NCBI GenBank assembly: GCA_031255095.1
Contig: JAIRTE010000024.1
Location: 1-64,000, forward strand
Reading direction: 5' to 3'
Source of the DNA: Mycoplasmataceae bacterium
Lineage (GTDB): Bacteria; Bacillota_I; Bacilli_A; Mycoplasmatales; Mycoplasmoidaceae
DNA: 64,000 nucleotides
Shown here in pieces: positions 10,512 to 21,584 of the stretch; within the stretch, counting starts at the first letter, position 1, and each line of letters opens with the position of its first letter. A program made the translations under genes and the position numbers. The notes beneath the pieces were generated by a model, which was not told the DNA's origin, ran no database searches, and was given only the letters and a program-made list of their open reading frames with translations.

Positions 10512-11562
10512 TTAAAAATCAGGTAATAATGTAGCTTAGCCATTCACATCTTCTTTTTTTAGTAATTTTACATATATTTTCGCCAATAAAATTTTCTCTT
10601 TTTTCATTAACATAGTTTTGTTGAAGATAATTGTTTTTTTTATTTAAATCGATGCTCTTTATAGTCATTTCCAATGAATCATAAAATTTTTTTATTTGTT
10701 CAAATTTAAGTTTTTTGGTGTAATTTTCTCAATTATTTATGCACATAGAATACAAATATTTAAAAATTTTTTCATCTGTAATATTTTTTGTTGTTTTATA
10801 TGTAATAATATATCTAGTTTTGTACATACCACGGGATTTAGGAAATTCGCTTGTTTCAAAAAATTTCTTAAGCTCAGAAATTTGTGATAATCAATAATTT
10901 AAATATCTAAAAAATTCATATGTACTAATTCCAAATGGATATTCAGTATTTATTGGTGATTTGTTTTTTACACCAAACATAAAGTCGACTACAATATCAT
11001 GTTCATATGTAATTACATCAATAAGTGAATTTTTTCATGAACAATATGCACTACAAATGGGCGAAGAGATTTTGTGATTGGTTTGTAATGGATGTTCTAT
11101 TGTCAAGGATCTTAAAAAAATAAAATATTCAAAATCAGAAAAATCTCTATTTTTTTTAATATTTTTTATATTTTTGTGTTCGAAAATATTACTTTTACCA
11201 TCTATTTCACCAAACAGATCTCTTTTATCTAACAAAATAAAAATTTGTTCAATGCTCTTTATTATTAATGTTTCAAAAACTATGAATGAATAAAAATCTC
11301 AGCATTGATCTTTATGTTCTGTTGAAATTTTAAATGTTAAGAGGAAATTTGTTGTTTCCAAAACCCGTATAAAAGCAGATACTAAAGATTGATAATTAAA
11401 ATAATTATTTCCTTTTTTTGTATCATTAACACCCTTTTTTCTTAAATCAATTTTTAAAATTTTAAATATTTCTTTCCTTTGAGCAGAAACAAAATTCTGC
11501 ATATCTCGTCATTCATTAAGAATTTTTTCATTCTCGAGTTTAAAAAATATTTCTTTATCCAT
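10477..11562 (-). CDS. hypothetical protein (orf361) between hsdM and hsdS
   Basis: A 361-residue soluble protein, mostly alpha-helical and charged. Its ATG overlaps the hsdM stop by eight bases and its stop lies 35 bases inside hsdS, so it belongs to the same mRNA. Near residue 160 it has FEYFIFLRSLTIEHPLQTN, containing Arg-x5-His. This matches the loose R-x(4-6)-H pattern of HEPN ribonucleases in a helical context, but one short motif is weak evidence. No membrane segment or signal peptide is seen. Family not recognised; an accessory toxin or defence role is inferred from position. Confidence 0.75.
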
Positions 11563-13765
11563 ACAATTCATCCTCCAATTTTTTCAGTTCATCATCAACC
11601 TTTTTAATATCCTCTAAAATTTCTTTAGAACTTCTTAATTTTACTTCCTTATAAAATTCTTTATTAAAGTTAAATTCTACACCAATTTTATAAACTTTTT
11701 TATCATAAATTGTATCTGGTAAAAAAGGAAGAACTTCTTTTTTAAAATACTCTTCAATGTCCATTTCATATGGAATATGTTCGGTGTCTTTTAATTCACT
11801 GTCTAATTCTATTTTATTTTTATCAAAAGATTTAGAACCTTTTTCATTTCCTTTGTTATCAATAATAGGACAAGTAATATCTTTTTCAGATAATAAAACT
11901 AAAAAGTTATTTATTAGTTTTTTAGAATTTTCAATATTATTTAGTATATCTTCTAAAAACTTTTTAAACACAAATTTATTAACTCATTTTTTACTAGAAA
12001 TATTTTTGTTTAAAATTTTAATACATTGATCAGAGATTTCTTTAGTTTCCTTTGCTTTTATTAAATTATCTCTTTCCTTTTTTTCTTTATCAGTTAAAAT
12101 ATCTTCATCTTGTTCTAAATATTGAGATAATAAGTCTTTATCATAATCATAAGAATCAATGATTTTTTGAATTCTTTCTTTTTCTATGATAAAGTTTCTT
12201 CTATATGGCTGTTGCAATGGTACTTCTTTGTAATAGAAATGATATTTGCTAAATATCTTGCAAATATCATCGTCTTGTATTTCCTTATTTTTAAATTTAT
12301 CAAATTCATGATAAACATCTAATATTTTTGTTATTTGTTCTTCTGAAATATATTTAGTTTTTTTACCTTGTCCTTTCATTGTTTTAAAGAAATAACCGTC
12401 TTTATCTTCTTTATTTTTCTTAGCAGATAAATCAATTAATTGGACTAGATTTTTTCTATCTTTGGATTTATTTTTATCTAAAATTCAAATATAAATCTGA
12501 ATATTAGTATTGTAAAATAAATCTGTTGGTAATTGAATAATTGCTTCTAAATAATCTTCATCCAATAATCATTTACGAATAGAAGATTCATTGCCAATTT
12601 CTTTAGTTTCGTCTTTAGCTCCTCCGTTAAATAAAGGCGAACCATTAGTAATAATGGTTGCCCTACCTTTGTCACTTAATTTATAAATAGCATCTTCCAT
12701 AAATAACATTTGCATATCACTTCTTGTTGGCACACCATGAATAAACCTTTTGTTCAATTCTTTTATTTCTTTTTTATCTTCAACTCTTACGACACCATCA
12801 TCTGGATAATTAGGATTTGCACCATAATCAGATTTATTATCTTCTTTACCTCAAGGTTCACCAAATGGTGGATTTTCACAAACAAAATCCATATCTCGTT
12901 TGTTATCTTTTTGTAATTTAGCATATGGCGGAACCGTAATATCTTTTTGCAATGTAGAAATCATTCTAATATTAGAAGGATCTTGTCCTTTAATAATCAT
13001 ATCCCCTAAACATATTGCATATGTTGAGGGAACAATTTCTTGACCAAATAATTTAATTCTATCATCTGATAATCCATATTCAGTACTTAATTCATCATGA
13101 ATACATGATAATATACCACCAGTTCCACAAGCAAAATCCCCAGCATATACAATTGGTGTTTCATTTTTATTGTATTTATCTAAAAGTAATTTTACTTTTA
13201 GTTTAATTATTTCTCTGGGTGTAAAATGCTGTCCTGCTTTTTCATTTTCACTATATTCCTTTAATAAAGCTTCAAAAATATGACCCATTTGTACTTGATT
13301 AATTCTTTTAGTTGACAAATCATATTTACTAAAAGCTTTAATAATAGGAACTAAAATGTCATTTTTACCTAATCGATCAATGTGTCCAATAATATTAAAA
13401 TATTTTTCGTCATCATCAGTTTCCCCCATATAAATTGTTCTAATATTTTCACTAAAAGATTCGATATATTTTTTCAAATCCTTTTTAACATCTTTACTTC
13501 TAACACATGCTTCCAAATCTAATTCTGATTTATTGTAAAAATAACAATTAGATTTATGCAACAATTGTTCATTTGAAGCATTAGGATTTTTCTTTAATAA
13601 TTCTAAAACATCTTTTTTCGTTTCAGAATATATGCATTCAAAACGTCTTAATAACAAAAAAGGAAGAATAACATTTTGATATTCTCCTGGTTTATATCCA
13701 CCAGTACGTAATTTATTGGCTAAATTTTTTACAAAATTTACTTCTTGAGCAATGTTCTTATCCAT
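11555..13765 (-). CDS. hsdM: type I restriction enzyme, modification (M) subunit
   Basis: A 736-residue N6-adenine methyltransferase. The HsdM N-terminal domain (ILPFLLLRRFECIYSETKK) is followed by the MTase domain, with a GQHFTPREI helix. SAM motif I FACGTGG is near residue 213 and catalytic motif IV NPPF near 297. The long C-terminal helical tail ends in a coiled coil (KKVDDELKKLEDELYG) that would contact HsdS. It is longer than the usual 500-550 residues because of an extended charged tail. Its ATG overlaps the stop of orf94 by one base. Confidence 0.93.
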
Positions 13766-14049
13766 TATTTTCCCCCATGTGTTTTGTAAATAGTGCTGCT
13801 TATATGTTCTAATATTGGAGCAAATAAATCAATGTTTTTGGCAAAAAATTTATTATGTTTAATTTCTCTCCTTCTAGCAAATTCTAATTGTATTAAAAAA
13901 TTTTTATAAAAATCTTCTTTTGAATTAAATGTTTGTTTCTTCAAATTATTAAAAATTTTAATTAAATAATTAGAAAATGATAATGACAAATTCATATTGT
14001 ATTTGGCATTTAACATTTTAATTAATTCAATACACTGTAATTTATTCAT
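13765..14049 (-). CDS. hypothetical small protein (orf94), first gene of the R-M operon
   Basis: A 94-residue, helical, basic protein with no recognised family. It follows a good AAAGGAG sequence 8-14 bases before its ATG, and its TAA overlaps the hsdM ATG. Being the promoter-proximal small gene of an R-M operon, it could be a controller protein, but no helix-turn-helix is obvious. It could also be a separated N-terminal element of the complex. These roles are inference from position only. Confidence 0.7.
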   Translation of the reverse strand: MNKLQCIELIKMLNAKYNMNLSLSFSNYLIKIFNNLKKQTFNSKEDFYKNFLIQLEFARRREIKHNKFFAKNIDLFAPILEHISSTIYKTHGGK

Positions 14050-14405
14050 TATTTTTTAGCTCCTTTCAACAAGAACAATGAATCAATTACAAAAAAATGT
14101 ATGCAACTAGTGCTATTTATCTGTTTACTGTGTGTGTGTGTGTGTGACTTTCATAAGGTAATTATATTTTAGAATATTATTTCATAGAAATAATGAAGAA
14201 AGTTGTATAAAATTATTTAATCTTGCAATTTTATTTAATTTATTATTAATATTAATAATATCTTTTTTGTATCGAACCAATTTAGCAGCGATTTTCATTA
14301 TGCATGGTATCCACATATTACCCAAATATTGTTTTAATCTTACAAGTGTGTTTTTGCATCATTTACAATATCTTTTATTTTTAGATTTATACATCATTAT
14401 AAATT
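14050..14405. other. promoter region of the type I R-M operon
   Basis: No gene is seen here. The region holds the ribosome-binding sequence of orf94, a possible minus-strand -10 (GATAAAT near 14116) and the (TG)9 tract. Beyond that is AT-rich sequence with short fragmented frames and inverted AT repeats (ATTAATATTAATAAT near 14240) downstream of the coiled-coil gene. Confidence 0.4.
14129..14146. repeat. (TG)9 simple repeat upstream of the type I R-M operon
   Basis: Nine TG units (CA on the transcribed strand) lie about 80-97 bases before the orf94 start. On the minus strand the order is ATGAAAG, the CA tract, then GATAAAT, so the tract could form the spacer between promoter elements. Changes in unit number would alter that spacing and could switch expression, as known for dinucleotide tracts in other host-adapted bacteria. 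That effect here is inferred. Confidence 0.7.
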
Positions 14406-14798
14406 TTAAACTATGTTATTTCGATCTAACCTTGCTTCAACCACATCCAATCTAGTTTCAATTTTATCCAATCTTGCTTCAATAGCATCTAGTCTTTTGC
14501 TGTGTTCTGTTAAAGTGACTTTAATTTCAGCAATGTCCTTTGAGTGCTGATTAAGTAATGCAGTATGTTCAGCTAAAGTCGTCTCAATTTTATCTAATCT
14601 TGCTTCGATTCTCTCAGCAAATTCTCTGAATCATTTTGGACCTTTATTTTTCCCATGATGTTTTTTAACTTTCTTGTGAACTTCAACATCCTCATAGACA
14701 TTTTCCATTTGAACAATCAATTCAGTTCCAATACCTACTGGAACCTTCTTTATACCTTTAACAAAAAGTCTTTTCATATGATTAATTAATCTCTTCAT
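14406..14798 (-). CDS. coiled-coil protein, DUF16-like, 130 aa
   Basis: After a basic N-terminus (MKRLINHMKRLFVKGIKK), the protein is a long coiled coil with repeating RLDKIE units (IEARLDKIETTLAEH, then LDAIEARLDKIETRLD). This resembles the second half of DUF16 proteins of Mycoplasma pneumoniae, which carry QRLTKIETTLA repeats. A GGAGG sequence lies about 22 bases before ATG, too far to be ideal, and stops upstream exclude an earlier start. It probably oligomerises; its role is unknown. A second DUF16-like gene lies at 39319. Confidence 0.65.
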
Positions 14799-15301
14799 AG
14801 TAAATTATAGTTATTCCCTTCCTCCTTTCTCAAACAAAGCTTTTAAAAAATCTAAAAAGTTTTGTTTTAAAACTAAATTGAAATTGATTTTATTTTTAAT
14901 GTTTTCCATACCTATACTACAAGATTTGCTATTTTTGAGCAAATTTTTCTATAGGAAAAAGTGTAAAAATAAATTTGCTTTTATATACGTAGTATATAAC
15001 TAAAATTTTTTAAAAATTTTTGTAATATATACAAAGTATATATTAAATTTTTTTTCTCCTCGGTGCAACATCAAACATGGCCTAAAAAATGCATCAAAAA
15101 ACAGATTAAAATTTGATTATTTTTTGATAAAATGTAAACTTGTAACAACAAAACACCAAAATTCGGATTTGATCTTAGTGATGTCTTTTTGAAAAATAAG
15201 CTTCAAGGTTTATATGTTGAAGTGCAATTGTTTAAAATTGTACAAAAGTTAAAATCAGTACAAGAATATAAATATATTTAATATGTGGATAAAGAATGTT
15301 A
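14799..15301. other. intergenic AT-rich stretch with a shared upstream element
   Basis: No confident gene. A near-palindromic stretch rich in TATATAC occurs at about 14980-15045. At 15065-15100 the sequence GCAACAT...AAAAAATGCATCA, followed by TTTTTTGATAAAATG, closely resembles the stretch at 39255-39318 before the DUF16-like gene there. Here the ATG (about 15139) is followed at once by TAA, so any gene once driven by it is dead. A short open stretch follows to about 15282 with no recognised product. Confidence 0.4.
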
Positions 15302-15677
15302 TATTAATTTGATAATACAAAATAAAATTAAAAATTTAGAGAATTTTAATTACTAGACCTAAAGGATGTGGCAAACAACAACTGCAAAATAATTTTGCAA
15401 TTCTAAAATATTTTTAACTAATGCAAATAAAAATGAAAATTGTGAGCGTATTTTATCCGGTAAGTATCCAAAATTAATTGGCAAAAAAAGGTTTGTTCAT
15501 TTTATGCATTTTTTAGCTCCAAAATATAATACTAATAGATATTCTGATATCATAAGAACTAATAAAATCCTATTTGAATACTTTAACATTAGCAAAGAAG
15601 AAGTTTCAACAAATGAATTAAATTTTAAAAATTTTTCTAATGAAAAATATATAGAAAATATTATTATTGGTGGTTAA
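15302..15677 (+). pseudogene. decayed AAA/DUF4143 ATPase
   Basis: One phase gives ITRPKGCGKQQL at 15349-15384, a damaged Walker A comparable with ITGLRRCGKSTL of the intact copies, preceded by stops. From 15420 another phase gives ILSGKYPKLIGKKRFVHFMH and on to a stop at 15675-15677. That string corresponds to the sensor/arginine-finger region (LTGSNS...FSGR...LPLSF). The roughly 60 residues expected between the two are missing. Internal deletion plus frameshifts mark it as a dead copy. Confidence 0.5.
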
Positions 15678-15756
15678 AAAACATATGCAATAAATGATGA
15701 GATTAATGTTATTGTATTAACTTATTTGTTTTTTGAATAGTCAAAAAATATGAATG

Positions 15757-16698
15757 CTATTTTATGACAACATTAGTAGTCTTGCCGCCACCTCTTTTTA
15801 TGAGTCGATAAATTAAAAACCCAAGTAAAAATATTAAAAAAAGTACACTTAAAAATATAAAAAGGTCTCTTTTATTTTTCTTCTTTTTAATTAAATCAAT
15901 ATCTTCTTGAGAAACAATCATAAAAGTATAGAAGCATTCTATTCTATTAACTCTTAGATAATTTGTCACTAACAAAGAAGCATGTATTAAAACAGTGCCA
16001 ATGAAACAAGTTAAGGAAACAGTGGAAATAATAGCAAATGTATAATCAGGAGTATATTTCCACTGTAAAAAATAATCCCCTTTAGCAAAATTTGATAAAC
16101 CATCATCTTTGTGCATTAAATAAAAAAATAATGCATCAAGAAGGAAAACTAAAATACTTGCTACATACACCAATCCTGACATCCAATTAACATTGATATG
16201 AGCTGTTTTTAATCTTTTGTACAATTTTTGAATATTTAGACTAATTACTTTTTCATTTTTAAAACTAATTGTTTTAGCCTCAGTTCTAAAACAATAATAT
16301 TTATCAATATAGATAATTGTTAAAGCTGTTATAATGATGTAAGGAACAGCTATAAATGCAATAATTCAGTTATCAACATGTTCTGAAATGACAATTTGTC
16401 AAATTCCTAAACCTGTTGCAACGTTTAAAAGAAAGAAAAATGTGAATCACATAATCATTAGTGCAAAAGAATTTCTTAATTCTTTTTTGTAAAAATTAGG
16501 GAAAGTATAAAAGTATTTATTAATAGTTTTTATTTTTCTTTTATCTTTTAATTCTTTTTTATCTTCTTCAAAATGAAGCTTAACTGTTTTGGTAAATGCT
16601 TTTAATGTTGGTGTTACTTCATTTTGTATTTCTACTGGTGAAGTTTTTTGTGTAGGTGCAGTGTTTGCAAGATTAACAGAAAATGATTGTGTTTTCAT
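15757..16698 (-). CDS. multi-pass membrane protein, 313 aa
   Basis: A cytoplasmic N-terminal stretch of about 70 charged residues is followed by roughly five hydrophobic helices: FALMIMWFTFFFLLNVATG, IIAFIAVPYIIITALTII, one around VYVASILVFLLDALFFYL, ISTVSLTCFIGTVLIHASLL, and a last one LFIFLSVLFLIFLLGFLIY. The tail is basic (KRGGGKTTNVVIK). No transporter signature is recognised. It looks like a lineage-specific mollicute membrane protein. It is divergent from the small gene at 16734 across a 35-base region that contains ACTATAATAATTATAAA promoter-like sequence. Confidence 0.75.
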
Positions 16699-16733
16699 AG
16701 TATTTAAATGAACTATAATAATTATAAATTGTT

Positions 16734-16913
16734 ATGAAACTAAAAAAATCATTATATGGTAATAATGAAAGCTACACAAAAATTAAAATTAAATCTAATC
16801 TTTTAACTATTGATGCTTTGCATCAAGCACGTAAATTAATAAATGATTTAATTGTTGATGAAGAAAATAAAATTAATATTATTCGTAACAAACCTGAAGT
16901 TGCTGACGAATAA
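16734..16913 (+). CDS. small conserved-looking protein, 59 aa
   Basis: ATG 16734 to TAA 16911-16913. The product is basic then acidic (MKLKKSLYGNNESYTKIKIK, DALHQARKLINDLIVDEENK). It has no membrane segment, and the codon use matches its neighbours. A TATAAT-like box lies about 20 bases upstream. It ends two bases before the convergent ATPase stop. Unrecognised; the length and amphipathic helix resemble small regulatory proteins, but that is a guess. Confidence 0.55.
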   Translation: MKLKKSLYGNNESYTKIKIKSNLLTIDALHQARKLINDLIVDEENKINIIRNKPEVADE

Positions 16914-16915
16914 TT

Positions 16916-18142
16916 TTATAAATAACTTATTGGCAAAACATACATATTATCTTTAATTTTCATAATATTTTCTACACAACATATTACTGTCATAGGTAAT
17001 ATTTTCTTATTTTTAATAGAATTAACAATATTAAAATTACTAAAGAATTTATCATGATAGGTAGCTGATTTTTTAATCTCTATAGGATAGATTTCATTAT
17101 TATCTGCTTCAATAATGAAATCAATTTCCTTATTTGAATATGCATCTTCAATGTAATATATTTTATATTTTAAACCAGCATTGGTGTAAGATTTATATAT
17201 TTCTGAAATTGCATAACATTCAAAAATATGTCCAGCTTGTTCAGATTTTAGTAAATCTATTGGATCGATGTAATTGAGTATTGAACAAATTAATCCAGTG
17301 TCATAAAAATACAATTTTGGTGATTTAATTGCTTTTTTTAATATATTTTGAGAATAAGGTCTTAATAAAAAAATTATTCCTGATGCTTCTAAAGCATCAA
17401 TTCATTTCTTTATTGTTTTATCTGATACATTAATTTTAGAAGAAATATTTTGAATGTTAATTTTTTGTCCAACATAACTTGTTAGACATTTTAAGAAATT
17501 TCAAAATGATGTAATATTAGAGACATTTGTTATGTCCTCTCTAATATCTTTTAAAACAGTAGATGTAATATATGTAAAATAAAAGGCTGAGATATTAGTT
17601 TTAGTACCATTGTTAATATCTGGCATGCTGCCTTTAATAATTCTATTAAATATTGCTATTTGATCACATTCCTTTTTTCGATTTAACATCGCATCAAAAT
17701 CAGGTTTAAATGGTCAATTTTCTCGTTCGTCAATTTCAGATTGAGAAAGAGGTAGCATTGGAATTAAACACATTCGTGTTGAAAGGGTTTCAACAGAATT
17801 TAAAATTGGCAATATGTCACTACCACTTAGAAAAAACATTTTTGGTTGTTTATTTTTATCAATGCACAATTTTATTGTTTCTAAAATTTCTGGTGCTTTT
17901 TGAAATTCATCAATAAAAAGTGGCGGATTGTAGATGTTTAAAAGTGTTTTAGGATCATGCAAAGCTAAATTTTTAATATTTTTATCATCAAAGGTTATTG
18001 ATTTAGCATAACCTGTTTTTACAAAAACATCTTCTAATAAAGTAGATTTTCCGATTTGTCTAGGACCATAAACTACAATAGCTGAATATTCATTAGCACA
18101 GTCAGAAAGTGTCTTTGCAATATGTCTTTTATAAAATTTCAT
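16916..18142 (-). CDS. AAA ATPase with DUF4143 domain (copy 2)
   Basis: A 408-residue member of the family. Walker A is VYGPRQIGKST (about residues 24-34), Walker B PPLFIDEFQKAP, and the sensor FFLSGSDI. The C-terminal DUF4143 part keeps an intact PD-(D/E)XK-type core (KEIDFIIEADNNEIYPIEIK), unlike the copy at 2731. It belongs to a different subfamily from the copies at 2731, 45011 and 50614: GPRQIGKST instead of GLRRCGK. It probably couples ATP hydrolysis to a DNA or partner-binding domain; the biological role is unknown. Confidence 0.9.
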
Positions 18143-18329
18143 ACTTAAATTATAAATAATATTTCTAAAAAGTTTGGACTAAATGTTCCAATTTATTGGA
18201 GCATATTATTCCAAAAAGTTGATATTACCAAAGTTTAAAAAAGTACAACTTTAATATTTTTTAAAGTTATACAACGAAAAATATATCCATAACTTTAAAA
18301 AATTCATTTTTATTCAATTTAATGAAGTT

Positions 18330-18510
18330 ATGGAATTAATTAGAACTGAATACATTAATAAATTAAATGATATACTTAATCTAGATATATCTTACTGGCA
18401 GTAATTCACAAACATTAAGCTCTGATATATCAATATGATTTAGTTGACGACACATTATTTTACATTTCACATTTTATTCCTTTTCTTTTTGTCATAGTTT
18501 TTAATTAATT
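18330..18510 (+). pseudogene. internally deleted AAA/DUF4143 ATPase
   Basis: The first 16 residues (MELIRTEYINKLNDIL) match the start of the intact copy at 46207 (MEIIRQEYIDKL). Within a few codons, in a different phase, the DNA reads IYLTGSNSQTLSSDIS followed by WFSWRH, matching DIYLTGSNSQTLSTDIS and WFSGRH of that same copy. The roughly 100 residues with Walker A and B are deleted, and frames are broken on both sides. Nothing recognisable follows up to the next gene's stop at 18612. Confidence 0.7.
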
Positions 18511-18611
18511 GTTCTAATTGGGGATTTCACTAGCTTTTCAAAATGCAACTTTTAATCATGCATTTAGCTGTCTTTAGTCAATAGTTCAAGTTCCATTTTC
18601 TAATTCTCCAC

Positions 18612-21584
18612 CTATAGTATCTCTTCTTCATTTCTTAATTTTTCATAAATGTCATATTGCAATATATTTCTGCTTTTTTCACTAAGTTTTAAAATTTGAC
18701 AAGCAACTTGTTTAGCAAGTTTTGTTTTACAAATTAAAAAAATATGATCTTTAATAATTTTATCATAATCCTTTTTTAAATTAAGTGAAGAACGTGAAGT
18801 TTCGTATAATTTAATACTTGCATATAAACCATATAAAGCAGTTTTACTATTAATGTCTAAAATTCGTTTATTGTTTTTTAAAGCATCAACCCAATCGATG
18901 TTAATTTTTTTATAATGTTCTTTAATAACTTTAATTGGTGTTAACACAGTTTCTTTATCAGGATTATGCATGCTGGCAAAACGTTCAATTCAATATTCAT
19001 ATCTTTCAATTGGATCAGTAAATTTATCTGCTTCAAATACATTAGATATTCATTTTTGCATACTTGCATAAAAAATATCTTCATTAATAAAATTTTTTAT
19101 AGAATTAATAAATTCATTTTTTTCAATTTGCATGAATTCTTTTCAATCTCCATGCTCATAAAGTTTGGTAAATTTTTCAATCTCAAGTTCTTTAATATTT
19201 GGATATTTTTCTTTTATTTCTTTTGCTTTGCCTATAAGCATATATGGTATTCGAGTAAAAACCTGATTAATAATTTGCTTAATTTTTTCTTTTGCTTTTT
19301 TTAATTCATTAATTGTCTTATCAGGATTTGTGGTTGTTATTTCATTTTCTTTTTCAGGCGCATTGGTTTCACATATTGCCACATCTAAACCATGATCAGT
19401 AATCTTGTTGTTGTTTTTTGTGTTGCTACTTTTGCCAGTTTTGGAAACAATTTTTTCACAAAATTCTATAAGTTTCTTTGGATCGTCTTTATAATATTTT
19501 TTGAATTTATTAAAATCAATTAATGAAGTTGATTTAAATCCTTCACTAACAATTTCATTTGCTGTAGCATTATGTATAATTGTTTTTAAATCTTGTGAGC
19601 TTATTTCAGTGAAACCATTATCTGTAAAGCTCATTACATTGTAATAATTTAAAACTGTTTTTATATTTTCATTAGTTTCTCTGGTATTTTCCGACTCTGT
19701 TTTATTATTTTTCATTGAATTAGATTTTGCTACTTTATAAATTAATGCAAACATCCTATCAGGATCAAAATCAAAAACCAAAGCACAAGTTTTTTGTTGT
19801 TTTCAATCTTTCGGTGATGGATTTTTAGCACGATAGATAGTTTGAAAATATTTCATTGGGCTGTTACTATTAGATAACATTAAAACACAGCCCAAACCTG
19901 GTAATGTTACACCTGTTGTTAATCTATCTACAGAAAGAATAATTGAAGATTTTTCTTCATAGTTTGTATGTTCTTTTATTTCAGTAAAACTGTTTTCATT
20001 TTTTTTGCAATTATCTCCAGCAACATTAAAAATTCTATATCCATGTGTTTTAAAATAACTGTGTTCTTTTAATAATTTTTCTAAAGCATTGCAGATTTTT
20101 ACACTTGGTAATAATCAAAAACTATGTTGAGTATAAAATCTATTTTTTATGTTAAAAGGCATCTTGGTTAAAAATTCATCATTTTCATCATTTGATGATA
20201 TTCTGTCTAATCATTCTATTATTTCTCTTTCTTTTTTAAATTTCAATGTTTCATCATCAATAGCGAAAAATATTCTGAAATCAAAATAATTATTTTCATA
20301 ACCAGTAACATTAATTCCATTATTTAATTTTTCTTGAGTAATTGAAATACCATTTAGCGAAATATCTGGTAAATTTTCATAAGGATTGGAGTCAGTTCCA
20401 TTCTCTTTTACTCAATCACATTTACATTCTGCTTCTTTTTCTTGGTCAAATATATAAATATTGTCTCCAAATTTTTTATCATAATTATCATCATATTTTA
20501 AGTTATAGGCAGTACCACTTAAAAACAATGAAAATTTTCGTTTAAGATATTTGTACATTATTTCTGCTGAATTTGTTGAATTTCCTTCATGTGCTTCATC
20601 TATTACAATTAAATCTCAATTAGTATCAAATATAGCTTTATTTGATTCTTTAAATTTTGGTTCTCCAAATTCATTTGCATCTATCATTTTTTCACCATTC
20701 TCATTTTCGATATATTTAATTCCTCTCATATCTTGTATTGAAGCAAAATAAATTAAATTATTACAAGAATCGATTTTATTTTGTTTGCCATTTTCATCTA
20801 GACTCCCCAACTCTTTTTTATCTAAAAATTCATAATTTTTATTTAAAGTATTTTGATCTGCACTATTTTTAAAGACTTTTTTATAATCATCTCTTCAACT
20901 ATCTTTAACAACAGGTTTATGTGTTAATATCAGTACTTTAGAAATATCATTTGTGTTAATGAATTCATATGTTGTTACACATTTACCAAATCTCATAATA
21001 CAGTCTAACAAAAAGTTATTGTTATTTTTTTTAGTATTAGGAACATCATTCTTGAATTTTTTATATGCTGCAGAAATTTTTTCTACAGCTTCTTTTTGTG
21101 GCTTTCGTAATTCTATTTTTGAAGTTCATTCATTGGTAAAATTAATTTCACCTTTTTTATATTGTTCTAAAAAATTTATTGCAATATCTGCTAAACATTT
21201 AAACCACTCTCTACCAGTAGATTTAATCGTATCACTGTCTTTATTGTTGGCTGATACACCATTTGGTAATTCTTTTTTAATACCATTATTTTCCAAAACT
21301 CTATGAAAGTCATGGTCAGAAAATATTTGTTCTTTATCTCTATTTTTCCTTATTGCCAGTGTGGCATATTCTAATTTTGCATTTAATCCTGCAGTTTTGT
21401 TGATATCTCTAATTCTATTTTTTGCCTTAGCTTCAATACATTCTTGTAATATTTTGTCATCAAGATTATTAGCATCTAATTTAGTTTCTCCAATTTTACA
21501 ATATCCATCAAATTCAGATATGGAAACAGTATAGATGTAAATTATTTTCCATGATTTTGATTTAATAATATTTTTATTCTCCAT
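18612..21584 (-). CDS. GIY-YIG / DEAH-helicase restriction protein, 990 aa
   Basis: The N-terminus (IIYIYTVSISEFDGYCKIGET, residues about 12-35) resembles the T5orf172-type GIY-YIG nuclease domain. A superfamily 2 helicase follows: a modified Walker A with CIMRFGKCVTT near residue 196, DEAH (LIVIDEAHEG) near 326, motif III FLSGTAY, and a motif VI region YFQTIYRAKNPSPKD. The C-terminal 350 residues are helical and of unknown function. The ATG lies inside the end of the methyltransferase gene (11-base overlap), so the pair is one R-M operon. The family resembles restriction components paired with Eco57I-type methylases. Confidence 0.8.
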
